Made by a program: the position numbers and the translations under genes. Under the pieces are notes generated by a model. That model saw only the letters and a program-made list of their open reading frames with translations. It had not been told where the DNA came from and ran no database searches. This document shows positions 1 to 5,849 of a DNA stretch of 14,160 nucleotides, piece after piece. Source of the DNA: Desulfuromonadaceae bacterium (GTDB lineage Bacteria > Desulfobacterota > Desulfuromonadia > Desulfuromonadales > Geopsychrobacteraceae); the NCBI GenBank assembly GCA_013138655.1, contig WTCI01000047.1, forward strand, positions 1 through 14,160. The letters are read 5' to 3'. Position 1 is the stretch's first letter. Each line of letters opens with the position of its first letter.

Positions 1-120
1 GCTGGTGATGCCCATGGAAAGGGTGTCTGTCGCCCGGATGGCGACAGTCAAGCCCCAGGGATGGGTTCATGCGGCCCTTGGAATGGGCGGCACCAGACCA
101 TCAGCACCCGTTCTGAATAG
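1..120 (+). other. Foldable element at the left edge (candidate structured RNA), or the 3' end of an upstream gene
   Basis: Pairing segments nest around a three-way junction. CTGGTG (2-7) pairs with CACCAG (91-96). GCCCAT (10-15) pairs with ATGGGC (83-88). AAGGG (19-23) pairs with CCCTT (75-79). The short loops between these helices are AT/GG and a symmetric GGA/GGA, which could form non-canonical G-A pairs. Inside sit an 8-bp hairpin, CTGTCGCC (27-34) with GGCGACAG (40-47), and a 4-bp hairpin, CCCA (54-57) with TGGG (62-65), closed by the GNRA-type loop GGGA. I do not recognise a known riboswitch family. Alternatively, frame 1 is open from base 1 to a TAG at 118-120 (39 codons, containing GMGSCGPWNGR) and frame 2 is also open, so the end of a protein gene entering from the left cannot be excluded. 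The fold is visible in the sequence; its function is unknown. Confidence 0.45.
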
Positions 121-146
121 TTACTTGTGTTTTTTTCAGTGGGGAC

Positions 147-175
147 TTGACACCGGTTATCGTAGCAAGTATCTT
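147..175 (+). promoter_or_regulatory. Sigma-70-type promoter of the Fur/PerR gene
   Basis: A consensus -35 box TTGACA (147-152) is followed after a 17-nt spacer by TATCTT (170-175), a 4/6 match to the -10 consensus. The predicted start of transcription is near 182, giving a leader of about 40 nt before the chosen ATG at 221. The -10 box overlaps the palindromic operator candidate at 174-196, which suggests repression by steric block. Confidence 0.65.
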
Positions 176-196
176 CTTACTTAAGAAAAGTTCTTA
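174..196 (+). promoter_or_regulatory. PerR/Fur-box-like operator (autoregulatory candidate)
   Basis: Three hexamer half-sites alternate: TTCTTA (174-179), TAAGAA (182-187) and TTCTTA (191-196). They make two overlapping perfect palindromes with spacers of 2 and 3 nt. Such half-site arrays are typical of Fur-superfamily operators. It sits on the -10 box and start site of the regulator gene, so negative autoregulation is the simplest reading. TTACTTGTG also occurs as a direct repeat at 121-129 and 194-202. Confidence 0.55.
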
Positions 197-220
197 CTTG
201 TGGTTTGCGGTTTAAATTAT

Positions 221-655
221 ATGAATCATTCCAGCAAAGAACAGATGAGTATTTTTGAGGATGCCTGTCGCCAAGCGGGTCTGCGCTTAACACCGCAACG
301 GCTGGAGATATTTCAGGAGTTGGCCAAGGCCTGCGATCACCCGACGGCTGAACTGCTGCATCAGCGTCTGCTGAAGAAGATGCCGACTCTGTCCCTGGAT
401 ACGGTCTATCGCACTCTGGCGACTTTTGCTGAGCACGGTTTGATCAACAAAGTCGAAACAGTTGAAAGTCAGGCTCATTTTGAGGTTGCTGATGTGCCTC
501 ATCATCATTTGATCTGCCGGGAGTGTAAAGAGATTATCGATTTTCAATGGCAATATATCGATAATGCTTCATTGCCGGAAGAAGTTCGTACCTGGGGACG
601 GATCGATCGAAAAAATGTTGTTGTTTACGGGATCTGCCATAAGTGTTTACAGTGA
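221..655 (+). CDS. Fur-family transcriptional regulator, PerR-like
   Basis: Cytoplasmic metal-dependent repressor of 144 aa, the normal size for Fur/PerR. The N-terminal winged helix carries GLRLTPQR (about 20-27) and the recognition region LSLDTVYRTLATF (58-70). The C-terminal dimerisation half has HHHLICREC and a final CHKC, giving the structural zinc site C99, C102, C139, C142. Candidate regulatory metal ligands are H40, H94, H96 and D107. The Asp at the last position matches PerR (Asp104 in B. subtilis), where Fur/Zur usually have Glu. The equivalent of PerR Asp85 is Glu (E88). ATG 221 is preferred. A GTG at 200 also opens the frame but lies inside or next to the operator, and ATG 245 would shorten the N terminus. 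None has a strong Shine-Dalgarno. The position upstream of catalase and rubrerythrin genes supports a peroxide-sensing role. PerR versus Fur specificity is inferred. Confidence 0.85.
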   Translation: MNHSSKEQMSIFEDACRQAGLRLTPQRLEIFQELAKACDHPTAELLHQRLLKKMPTLSLDTVYRTLATFAEHGLINKVETVESQAHFEVADVPHHHLICRECKEIIDFQWQYIDNASLPEEVRTWGRIDRKNVVVYGICHKCLQ

Positions 656-679
656 TTTTTTCTTTCACTGCTTTTTTTT
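650..679 (+). terminator. Rho-independent terminator of the Fur/PerR gene
   Basis: Stem CAGTGA (650-655) pairs with TCACTG (665-670) across a T-rich 9-nt loop and is followed by C and eight T residues (672-679). The TGA stop codon of the regulator lies inside the left arm, so the regulator is probably transcribed separately from the catalase gene. Confidence 0.6.
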
Positions 680-685
680 GCAAAA

Positions 686-757
686 TAGATAGGAATAATT
701 ACTAGATAGTACGAATAATATAGCGCCCTTGTCATAGCTATTATTTGCGCTATTAAT
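686..757 (+). promoter_or_regulatory. Catalase upstream region: direct repeats and candidate promoter
   Basis: The AT-rich block holds an imperfect direct repeat: TAGATAG-GAATAAT at 686-699 and TAGATAG-TAC-GAATAAT at 703-719. A candidate -35 TTGTCA (729-734) lies 16 nt before TATTAA (751-756). AATAATATAGC (714-724) and GCTATTATT (737-745) are imperfectly inverted around the -35. The exact 174-196 operator motif is not present here, so the repeats may bind the regulator in a diverged form or bind another factor. Confidence 0.35.
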
Positions 758-820
758 TAAAGCTGCTGTGCAGGGATAGCGTTGAATATTGAAGTGTCAA
801 AACCATAGAGGAGGAAAAGC

Positions 821-2275
821 ATGAAGAAAAAGCTGACGACGAATGCTGGGGCACCGGTGGTTGACAACAATCATATTGTGACCGCTGGACCGCGTGGACC
901 GCTGTTGATGCAGGATGTCTGGTTTCAGGAAAAGCTGGCCAGTTTCGATCGTGAGGTGATTCCCGAGCGACGTATGCACGCGAAAGGGTCGGGAGCTTTT
1001 GGAACCTTTACTGTTACCCACGATATCAGCGGATACACAAAGGCGAAGATCTTTTCTGAGATCGGAAAAAAGACCGAGATGTTCGTGCGTTTTTCTACGG
1101 TCGCCGGTGAACGTGGTGCGGCCGATGCCGAGCGTGATATTCGCGGTTTTGCGATGAAGTTTTATACCGAAGAGGGGAACTGGGATCTGGTCGGAAACAA
1201 CACACCGGTCTTCTTTTTGAAAGATCCTTTGAAATTCCCCGATCTTAACCATGCCATTAAGCGCGATCCACGAACCAACTTGCGCAGTGCCAAAAATAAC
1301 TGGGATTTCTGGACTCTGCTTCCTGAGGCATTGCATCAGGTGACCATTACCATGAGTGACCGGGGAATACCGCTCTCCTACCGGCACATGAACGGTTACG
1401 GCAGCCATACCTACAGTTTGATCAGTGCTGATAACAAACGCCACTGGGTCAAATTCCATTTCAAAACTCAGCAGGGGATCAAGTGTCTGAGTGACGAGGA
1501 AGCGGAAAAGTTGGTCGGTCAATGTCGTGAAAGTCATCAACGTGACCTGTACGATAGTATCGAAGCTGGTGATTTCCCACGCTGGAACATGCAGATTCAG
1601 ATCATGCCGGAACAGGATGCTGCCAAATGCCCCTTCAACCCCTTCGATTTGACCAAAGTCTGGTCGCATGCCGATTATCCGATGATCGATGTCGGTGTCA
1701 TGGAGTTGAATCGTAACCCGGAGAACTATTTTGCCGATGTCGAGCAGGCAGCGTTTAATCCGATCAATATTGTCCCCGGTCTCGGCTTCTCGCCGGATAA
1801 AATGTTGCAGGGTCGGCTGTTTTCTTACGGCGATGCCCAGCGTTATCGCCTGGGCGTCAACCATCACCTGATCCCGGTCAACAAGCCGCGTTGTCCATTC
1901 CACAGTTTCCATCGTGACGGGGCGATGCGGGTTGACGGGAATCATGGCAGTACTCTGGGATATGAGCCGAACAGCTACGGCGAATGGCAGGAACAGCGCG
2001 ATTTTTCTGAGCCACCTTTGAGCCTGGAAGGTGCTGCTGATCATTGGAACCATCGCGAAGATGATGATGATTATTACAGTCAGGCTGGTGACCTGTTTCG
2101 CCTGATGAGTGCTGAACAGCGGCAGTTGTTGTTCGGTAATACGGCTCGTGCCATGGGTGATGCGCCTCAAGAAATCAAAGTTCGTCATGCCGGTAACTGT
2201 TACAAGGCGGATCCCGCTTATGGTGAGGGCGTTGCAAAAGCAATGGATATCCCGTTGAACGAAATTGAAAAATAG
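821..2275 (+). CDS. katA: Monofunctional haem catalase (small-subunit, clade 3 type)
   Basis: Dismutes hydrogen peroxide to water and oxygen in the cytoplasm; EC 1.11.1.6. The protein has 484 aa, typical of small-subunit KatA-type catalases. The catalytic His is H53 in [29 protein letters not shown] follows at about 90-106. The distal Asn is N126 in [11 protein letters not shown]. The proximal haem-ligand signature RLFSYGD is at 332-338, with Arg332 and Tyr336 in the R-xxx-Y arrangement. The core is followed by only a short helical tail, with no flavodoxin-like extension as found in large-subunit catalases. The start is set by AGGAGG (809-814) six bases before ATG 821. It lies downstream of the PerR-like gene and upstream of rubrerythrin, so peroxide induction is likely. 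The 87-bp gap to rubrerythrin has no clear terminator, so cotranscription is possible. Confidence 0.97.
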   Translation: MKKKLTTNAGAPVVDNNHIVTAGPRGPLLMQDVWFQEKLASFDREVIPERRMHAKGSGAFGTFTVTHDISGYTKAKIFSEIGKKTEMFVRFSTVAGERGAADAERDIRGFAMKFYTEEGNWDLVGNNTPVFFLKDPLKFPDLNHAIKRDPRTNLRSAKNNWDFWTLLPEALHQVTITMSDRGIPLSYRHMNGYGSHTYSLISADNKRHWVKFHFKTQQGIKCLSDEEAEKLVGQCRESHQRDLYDSIEAGDFPRWNMQIQIMPEQDAAKCPFNPFDLTKVWSHADYPMIDVGVMELNRNPENYFADVEQAAFNPINIVPGLGFSPDKMLQGRLFSYGDAQRYRLGVNHHLIPVNKPRCPFHSFHRDGAMRVDGNHGSTLGYEPNSYGEWQEQRDFSEPPLSLEGAADHWNHREDDDDYYSQAGDLFRLMSAEQRQLLFGNTARAMGDAPQEIKVRHAGNCYKADPAYGEGVAKAMDIPLNEIEK

Positions 2276-2362
2276 GTTTAACTGGGCGAGAATTAACGAG
2301 AAGAAAGCTATTCACACTCAGGTGAAAAGTCTTTATCACATCAATAAACAAGGAGGAAAGGT

Positions 2363-2941
2363 ATGCCGCCAAGTGTCAAGGGAACCGAAACCGAGAAGAA
2401 TTTGTTGAAATCTTTTGCTGGTGAGAGCCAGGCAAGAACCCGTTATACTTACTTTGCCAGCATCGCAAAGAAAGAGGGCTATGTGCAGATTGCCGACATT
2501 TTCGAGGAAACGGCCAACCAGGAAAAAGAGCATGCCAAGCGCTTTTTTAAGTTTCTCGAAGGTGGCGGTCTGGAAATTACCGCAATGTACCCGGCCGGGA
2601 AGATGGGGACCACTACAGAAAATCTGCTCGCCGCAGCGATGGGTGAAAATGAAGAGCACAGCGAACTCTATCCCGCCTTTGCCGGAGTTGCTCTGAAAGA
2701 AGATTTCCCGGAGATTGCAGCGGCCTGGAATGCTATTTCTGTCGCAGAAAAACAGCATGAAAAACGCTATCGTGATCTGTTGGCAAATATCGAGAACGGC
2801 AGAATTTTCAAGCGTGAGCAGCCGGTCACCTGGCGCTGCCGGAACTGTGGATACCTGCATGTCGGTGAGGAAGCAGTCGAGCTGTGTCCAGCCTGTATCC
2901 ATCCGCAAGCTCATTTTGAATTGTTGGGAGAAAACTGGTAA
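2363..2941 (+). CDS. rbr: Rubrerythrin
   Basis: Non-haem di-iron peroxidase that reduces hydrogen peroxide with electrons from rubredoxin/NAD(P)H systems, a main cytoplasmic peroxide defence of anaerobes. The protein has 192 aa, the classical two-domain length. The N-terminal four-helix ferritin-like domain carries the expected ligands: E21, E54 and H57 (EKEH), E95 and E98 (ENEEH), and E129 and H132 (EKQH). The C-terminal rubredoxin-like domain has RCRNCG (C159, C162) and LCPAC (C175, C178) for the Fe(SCys)4 centre. AGGAGG at 2351-2356 sits six bases before ATG 2363. It follows the catalase gene by 87 bp and ends in a strong terminator, suggesting a katA-rbr unit or an independently started rbr transcript within the same regulon. 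Confidence 0.97.
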   Translation: MPPSVKGTETEKNLLKSFAGESQARTRYTYFASIAKKEGYVQIADIFEETANQEKEHAKRFFKFLEGGGLEITAMYPAGKMGTTTENLLAAAMGENEEHSELYPAFAGVALKEDFPEIAAAWNAISVAEKQHEKRYRDLLANIENGRIFKREQPVTWRCRNCGYLHVGEEAVELCPACIHPQAHFELLGENW

Positions 2942-2964
2942 GCAGACGGTTGTCTGAAAATTGC

Positions 2965-3000
2965 AAAGGGATCGACCGGCATTCGCCGGTCGATCCCTTT
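2965..3000 (+). terminator. Strong intrinsic terminator after rubrerythrin
   Basis: A perfect 16-bp stem pairs 2965-2980 with 2985-3000 around an ATTC loop. The outer pairs AAAGGG/CCCTTT supply the T-run. Being symmetric, it could stop transcription from both sides. A smaller 5-bp hairpin (CAGAC 2943-2947, GTCTG 2952-2956) lies just before it. Confidence 0.85.
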
Positions 3001-3072
3001 GGGGATGAGTCTCTTATGGGATGGAGGTTGATTTTTGTTTGTCTGCTGAAAGTGACCAACCCTCAGCTTGTT

Positions 3073-3095
3073 CCCATCCGGAAATTCCGGGTGGG
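3073..3095. repeat. 9-bp inverted repeat (hairpin) of unknown role
   Basis: CCCATCCGG (3073-3081) pairs with CCGGGTGGG (3087-3095), with one G-T wobble, around AAATT. There is no T-run on either side, so it is not a convincing terminator. It lies in the gene-free stretch between the rubrerythrin terminator and the 113-bp repeat. Confidence 0.4.
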
Positions 3096-3136
3096 TTCGC
3101 TGTAGGTTTTCATATGGGAAACGAGCAATTTTTCTC

Positions 3137-3249
3137 AAGGTCAAGGAAATCAAGCGGTTGCGCGGAGACGTAGATGTCTACGCCGCACAAGCAAATGTGC
3201 AGATTGACGCAGAGATTGTGAAAAAGGGCCGTTTCCGGATGAAAACTAG
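3137..3249 (+). repeat. 113-bp dispersed repeat, copy A
   Basis: These 113 bases match the reverse complement of 13808-13920 with 8 mismatches and no indels, about 93% identity. The first 24 and last 35 bases are identical. All changes lie in the middle, around a foldable segment (CGTAGA/TCTACG in this copy). Both boundaries are sharp: AAGGTCAAGG at one end, AAAACTAG at the other. A reading frame runs through both copies, but seven of the eight changes fall in six altered codons and one is silent, so the conservation is at DNA or RNA level, not protein level. On the minus strand, the CTAG end supplies the TAG stop of the small gene at 3246-3464. A non-autonomous mobile or REP-like sequence is inferred. 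Confidence 0.85.
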
Positions 3250-3464
3250 CTTGCGGCTGCTGTCTCCTCTTGAGTTGAACTCCGTCTCTCTGGACCCTGG
3301 TAGCTTTGTTTCTGTCCCCGCCCACGAACTTTATCAGAGTCTATATCAATCCAGCCATCAGCTCTCTTGAATTTCGATATCTCTCGCATATTGATCAGAT
3401 AGGTCAGGTAAAAACCTTTCACCAAATCATGTTTCCCGTCAGGATAAACTACCGAAATCAACAT
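3246..3464 (-). CDS. Small conserved-looking hypothetical protein with a GPERR tail
   Basis: 72 aa from ATG 3464, beginning MLISVVYPDGKHDLVKGFYL and followed by ISKFKRADGWIDIDSDKVRG and YQGPERRS (about residues 54-61). The pattern of a short beta-rich N-terminal unit, a KFxRxxGW segment and a Gly-Pro-Glu-Arg-Arg end resembles small hypothetical proteins I associate with Geobacter relatives; I cannot name a function. There are no membrane segments or cysteines. The frame extends upstream to a TTG at 3500, but the internal ATG fits the family-like N terminus better; its Shine-Dalgarno (purine-rich AGAGAG) is weak. The stop codon is formed by the edge of the 113-bp repeat copy A, so the original C terminus may have been altered. 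It lies 207 bp downstream of the PilZ gene on the same strand. Confidence 0.6.
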   Translation of the reverse strand: MLISVVYPDGKHDLVKGFYLTYLINMREISKFKRADGWIDIDSDKVRGRGQKQSYQGPERRSSTQEETAAAS

Positions 3465-3671
3465 GGCTCTGCTCTCTGGAAAATCAAACAATTGAAACAA
3501 ATTGTTAAGCTCTGTGATTCTGCAGACATCTTATGCAATTTTTTCACCGATTTTCTAAGGCTTTGTTTTATTGACCCTTTGTCGGTTGGTCAGGGGGGGG
3601 GTGTCGAAAGTTCTTACAGTTTTTAAATTCGTCAGGGTCTTGTATTTTCGGGGCCATCAATGAAAGAAGAA
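3465..3671. other. Gene-free AT-rich stretch with a 9-G run
   Basis: No supportable gene is present in these 207 bp. Nine consecutive G residues lie at 3593-3601. A 29-codon minus-strand frame (3657 down to 3568) runs through the G tract but has no Shine-Dalgarno. The region should contain any separate promoter for the small minus-strand gene at 3464, but I see no convincing pair of boxes. Confidence 0.5.
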
Positions 3672-4337
3672 TCAGGGAGTGGGCCCCTGTTGCGGATGGT
3701 TCTGAGCCTCTGCCGCTTGAAATATGTATTGCCAGAGGGATGCCTGGTTTTCTTCGTCAAGGGCCGCGAACTTTATACCGAAGCTATGGGCAGGGTTACG
3801 ACTGTTTTTTTCCGCCCAGGAGACTGTTCCTTCTATGAAGAATGTTCCGTCTTGTCCCGGCAGGGAAAATTCCAGAGAGATTGGATTGTTAGCTCTGGGA
3901 CAGGAGTCTCCTTTCAGGATTTCAATACAGGCTCCCTCCATACTCACATTGAGCAGAAAACCACTGAGGAACTGCCGGCAGTAGAGAAGTCGAATGGGAA
4001 CGTTCGGTGAGAATTGTACGCGAAAATTGTCTCGCGCTCCGGCCATCACTTCCAGCAGGATGGCAAGAAACCTTTTGATGCTTTTTTTGCTCTCCTCAGA
4101 GGTTGTGTGGCTTTTCTCCAACAGTTTTTTTTCTTTGGCAACCTCATCGACAAGTTTCTTGTAGTGAAAGAATCTTTTGAAGAGATCTTCACGATCAAGA
4201 GTGAAGCCTTTGGCAGAAACAAGAATATTGTCTACGGGAACCACTGCCCGGCAATGGCTGCAGGTGGTTGTTTTGATCTCCGCCAGTAGCCCGGAAACGA
4301 TAAATTCATGACATTTAGGACATTTCATCATCAACAT
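3672..4337 (-). CDS. Zinc-ribbon PilZ-domain protein (putative c-di-GMP receptor)
   Basis: 221 aa, soluble, with no signal peptide or membrane segment. Residues 1-35 form a probable zinc ribbon: CPKC (C6, C9) and CSHC (C26, C29). Residues about 50-95 are Lys/Glu-rich and probably helical. Residues about 100-207 are a PilZ domain with both c-di-GMP contacts: RDNFR (R102, R106; the RxxxR motif) and NVSMEG (130-135; the [D/N]xSxxG motif). SFGIKFAAL (about 185-193) fits the last PilZ strands. The protein should therefore bind c-di-GMP; the output, for example motility, exopolysaccharide or pili, is not shown. ATG 4337 is used; in-frame ATGs at 4331 and 4328 are alternatives. No signalling enzyme is adjacent. 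Confidence 0.85.
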   Translation of the reverse strand: MLMMKCPKCHEFIVSGLLAEIKTTTCSHCRAVVPVDNILVSAKGFTLDREDLFKRFFHYKKLVDEVAKEKKLLEKSHTTSEESKKSIKRFLAILLEVMAGARDNFRVQFSPNVPIRLLYCRQFLSGFLLNVSMEGACIEILKGDSCPRANNPISLEFSLPGQDGTFFIEGTVSWAEKNSRNPAHSFGIKFAALDEENQASLWQYIFQAAEAQNHPQQGPTP

Positions 4338-4692
4338 GAGCGTGGCTTTCCGAAGATCCTCGTAAGAGTTGTCGGACGATAATTAATTGCTCAAAAGATA
4401 GCTTAATGACGACAGTAAATCAACAAAGTCCACTGTTGATGGCGTCGCAAAAAGTCCGCCCTCCGGCGTTGCAGCAGTTTTTCAGGATCTCGACAAACAA
4501 TATGTATGCCTTCGCCCCTGAAAAACCACTACGCCTTGTAGGTCGAAATTTTTGCTTAGCCATCGTATTCTTTTTTGCGAGACCATCACGGTTATTTTAA
4601 TGACTATTGTCCCGTGCGGTTAGTCAGGTTGGCGCAACGCGGGCAGCGCTGAAAGGGCCGGAATTAGAAGACAGGATTAGCCGCGTGGGGCA
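4338..4692. other. 355-bp intergenic region, largely a MITE-like repeat
   Basis: It holds the 150-bp element at 4438-4587 and otherwise no supportable gene. The short plus-strand frame here lies across the repeat and has no recognisable protein content. The 4590-4692 part is GC-richer and shows no clear terminator for the minus-strand gene ending at 4693. Confidence 0.6.
4438..4587. repeat. MITE-like intergenic element with imperfect terminal inverted repeats
   Basis: The left end GATGGCGTCGCAAAAA (4438-4453) and the reverse complement of the right end (4572-4587) differ at two of 16 positions. Inside, GTTTTTCAGG (4477-4486) and CCTGAAAAAC (4517-4526) are a perfect 10-bp inverted pair, so the 150 bp can fold into one long imperfect hairpin. 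There is no ORF of note. The left 48 bp recur, inverted, at 8337-8383, and terminal-repeat sequences recur at 8391-8408 and 12738-12778. This fits a non-autonomous dispersed element; the mobilising enzyme is not in the window as far as can be told. Confidence 0.75.
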
Positions 4693-5127
4693 TTAGAACT
4701 GATTTCTTAATGCCTGCACTTCCTTAAGCAAAGCTTGATAGGGACGCCAGTTCTCACGAGCTGTCCCCGATCCGTATTCGGGGGGGAGGGTGCAGTGGAT
4801 CTGGTCATCCAGGAGTGTTTCCAGGTTCGGGATCAGCGCCAGGCACTGGCAGGGTCGCTTCGTGAGGGGGAAGGCACAGCCGTCCGGCCGTTGCTCGGCA
4901 CAGCCCTGTTCGGTGGTGCGTGGGGCGGGGATCAGGATCCCGCCGAGATCTCGCAGAGTCAACCGGTGTTTGTTAAGGAGGGCCGAGAACTCGCCGGCCG
5001 TGGGTATTTCTGCTGCAGCAAAAATTGCAAAAAACCGCCGTGGATCACTCCAGACTCCCGGATGCCCTTGGCAGCAGCGACCACCACATTGGCTGCAGAG
5101 CTGTATGTCTAACTGTGTTCCTTCCAC
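4693..5127 (-). CDS. YkgJ-like cysteine-cluster protein
   Basis: 144 aa, soluble. The N-terminal cluster CSQCGGRCC (C11, C14, C18, C19) is followed by GHPGVWSDPRRF. A second cysteine group, GCAFPLTKRPCQC, lies further on. This arrangement is typical of the YkgJ/UPF0153 family, whose members probably bind zinc or an iron-sulphur cluster and whose biochemical role is not settled. The start is GTG 5127, overlapping the TAG stop of the upstream SHOCT gene by one base (TAGTG), which indicates translational coupling; there is no other start nearby and only a GA-rich weak ribosome site. Function is unassigned beyond metal binding. Confidence 0.75.
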   Translation of the reverse strand: MEGTQLDIQLCSQCGGRCCQGHPGVWSDPRRFFAIFAAAEIPTAGEFSALLNKHRLTLRDLGGILIPAPRTTEQGCAEQRPDGCAFPLTKRPCQCLALIPNLETLLDDQIHCTLPPEYGSGTARENWRPYQALLKEVQALRNQF

Positions 5128-5606
5128 TATGCGACGATTTCTTTTTTCAGTCGATCGAATTCTTCGCGGGTGATCAGATCATCCTCCAGCATATTTGCCA
5201 GTTGACTCAACTCTTTTACCGGTGACGACGGCGCCTCCAGCAGACGGATTTCATTGGTTTCATTGACCTCAATCAGCTTTGGCTGGTTGTCCCTGTGCCC
5301 CAATTTCACCGAGGCCATACCGCCGAACAGGCTGATTTCCAGAGTGCGGTCGCGCAGGGTCGGGTCATTCATCAGGTCGCTGATTTTACGATTGCTCTCT
5401 TTCAGGCGGCGGTAAATCAGGTAGCCGGAACCGCCGACCAGGATCAGTCCGCCGATGAGGATGAACCACCTGAAATCGTAAATTCCCTTAATCAGGACAA
5501 CCGCAGCAGCGAGGCCGAGAATCAGCAGAACGTGCAGCAGCAGCACCAAATAGCCGAGAAAAATGCCGTTAAAAAGCCCTTTATTCTGTTCGTCGTTCAG
5601 TTTCAT
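5127..5606 (-). CDS. Two-TM membrane protein with C-terminal SHOCT domain
   Basis: 159 aa. Two hydrophobic helices lie at about 15-40 and 46-66, with YRRLKESNRK at the cytoplasmic boundary of the second. A polar middle region of about 60 residues follows. The last 28 residues (ELSQLANMLEDDLITREEFDRLKKEI region) match the SHOCT motif, a short C-terminal helix-turn-helix-like module (L-xx-L, IT-x-EEF, K-xx-I/L) thought to mediate oligomerisation. The frame opens upstream to 5642, but ATG 5606 with AAGGTG upstream is favoured. It is the first gene of a two-gene unit with the cysteine-cluster gene, whose start overlaps this stop. The specific role is unknown. Confidence 0.75.
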   Translation of the reverse strand: MKLNDEQNKGLFNGIFLGYLVLLLHVLLILGLAAAVVLIKGIYDFRWFILIGGLILVGGSGYLIYRRLKESNRKISDLMNDPTLRDRTLEISLFGGMASVKLGHRDNQPKLIEVNETNEIRLLEAPSSPVKELSQLANMLEDDLITREEFDRLKKEIVA

Positions 5607-5743
5607 CAGTTCATTTTCACCTTTTATTAAGCCGCCGTGCAAAGTATCACAAGATCATCCTCAGGTACAAAAAAACCCCTCTGCTGTTTGAGAGCAAAAT
5701 AATGTGCTCTTCCATGTTTCTCTTTTTTCCCCGAGAGGTTTAT

Positions 5744-5834
5744 GCTGGATTCTCCAGCTCGCTGCAGTTAATATTGCGAGCTGATGAGCTTTCGGTATTT
5801 AATCTTTGACCTATGGAATCTGTCAACAGACTCC
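5744..5834. promoter_or_regulatory. Upstream region of the glucokinase gene: two inverted repeats around a candidate promoter
   Basis: GCTGGA (5744-5749) and TCCAGC (5753-5758) form a perfect 6-bp inverted repeat. TTGCGA (5774-5779) with TATTTA (5796-5801), spaced 16 nt, is a candidate promoter. GGAATCTGT (5815-5823) and ACAGACTCC (5826-5834) form a 9-bp inverted repeat with one mismatch between the promoter and the ribosome site. The repeats may be operators; no regulator gene is nearby. Another weak hairpin is AGAGCA/TGCTCT (5691-5710). Confidence 0.35.
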
Positions 5835-5849
5835 TATGAGGAACTTAAA

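Noticed and set aside
797..2188. 463-codon open frame on the minus strand across catalase
   Set aside because: It is the antisense shadow of a well-identified catalase gene; the translated sequence shows no family features and no ribosome site.
2336..2914. 192-codon minus-strand frame opposite rubrerythrin
   Set aside because: Shadow of rubrerythrin with no protein family character.
3137..3249. Integron attC site
   Set aside because: The size and folding are suggestive, but the conserved RYYYAAC/GTTRRRY end motifs and gene cassettes are absent.
3068..3370. 100-codon plus-strand frame spanning the 113-bp repeat copy A
   Set aside because: The same frame is open in copy B, but nearly all differences between copies change amino acids; the conservation is at nucleotide level, and the 3' part is antisense to the small GPERR gene.
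3306..3626. 106-codon plus-strand frame
   Set aside because: No ribosome site; largely antisense to the more convincing 72-aa minus-strand gene and runs into the poly-G tract.
4406..4600. 64-codon plus-strand frame
   Set aside because: Lies across the MITE-like repeat; no protein-like features.
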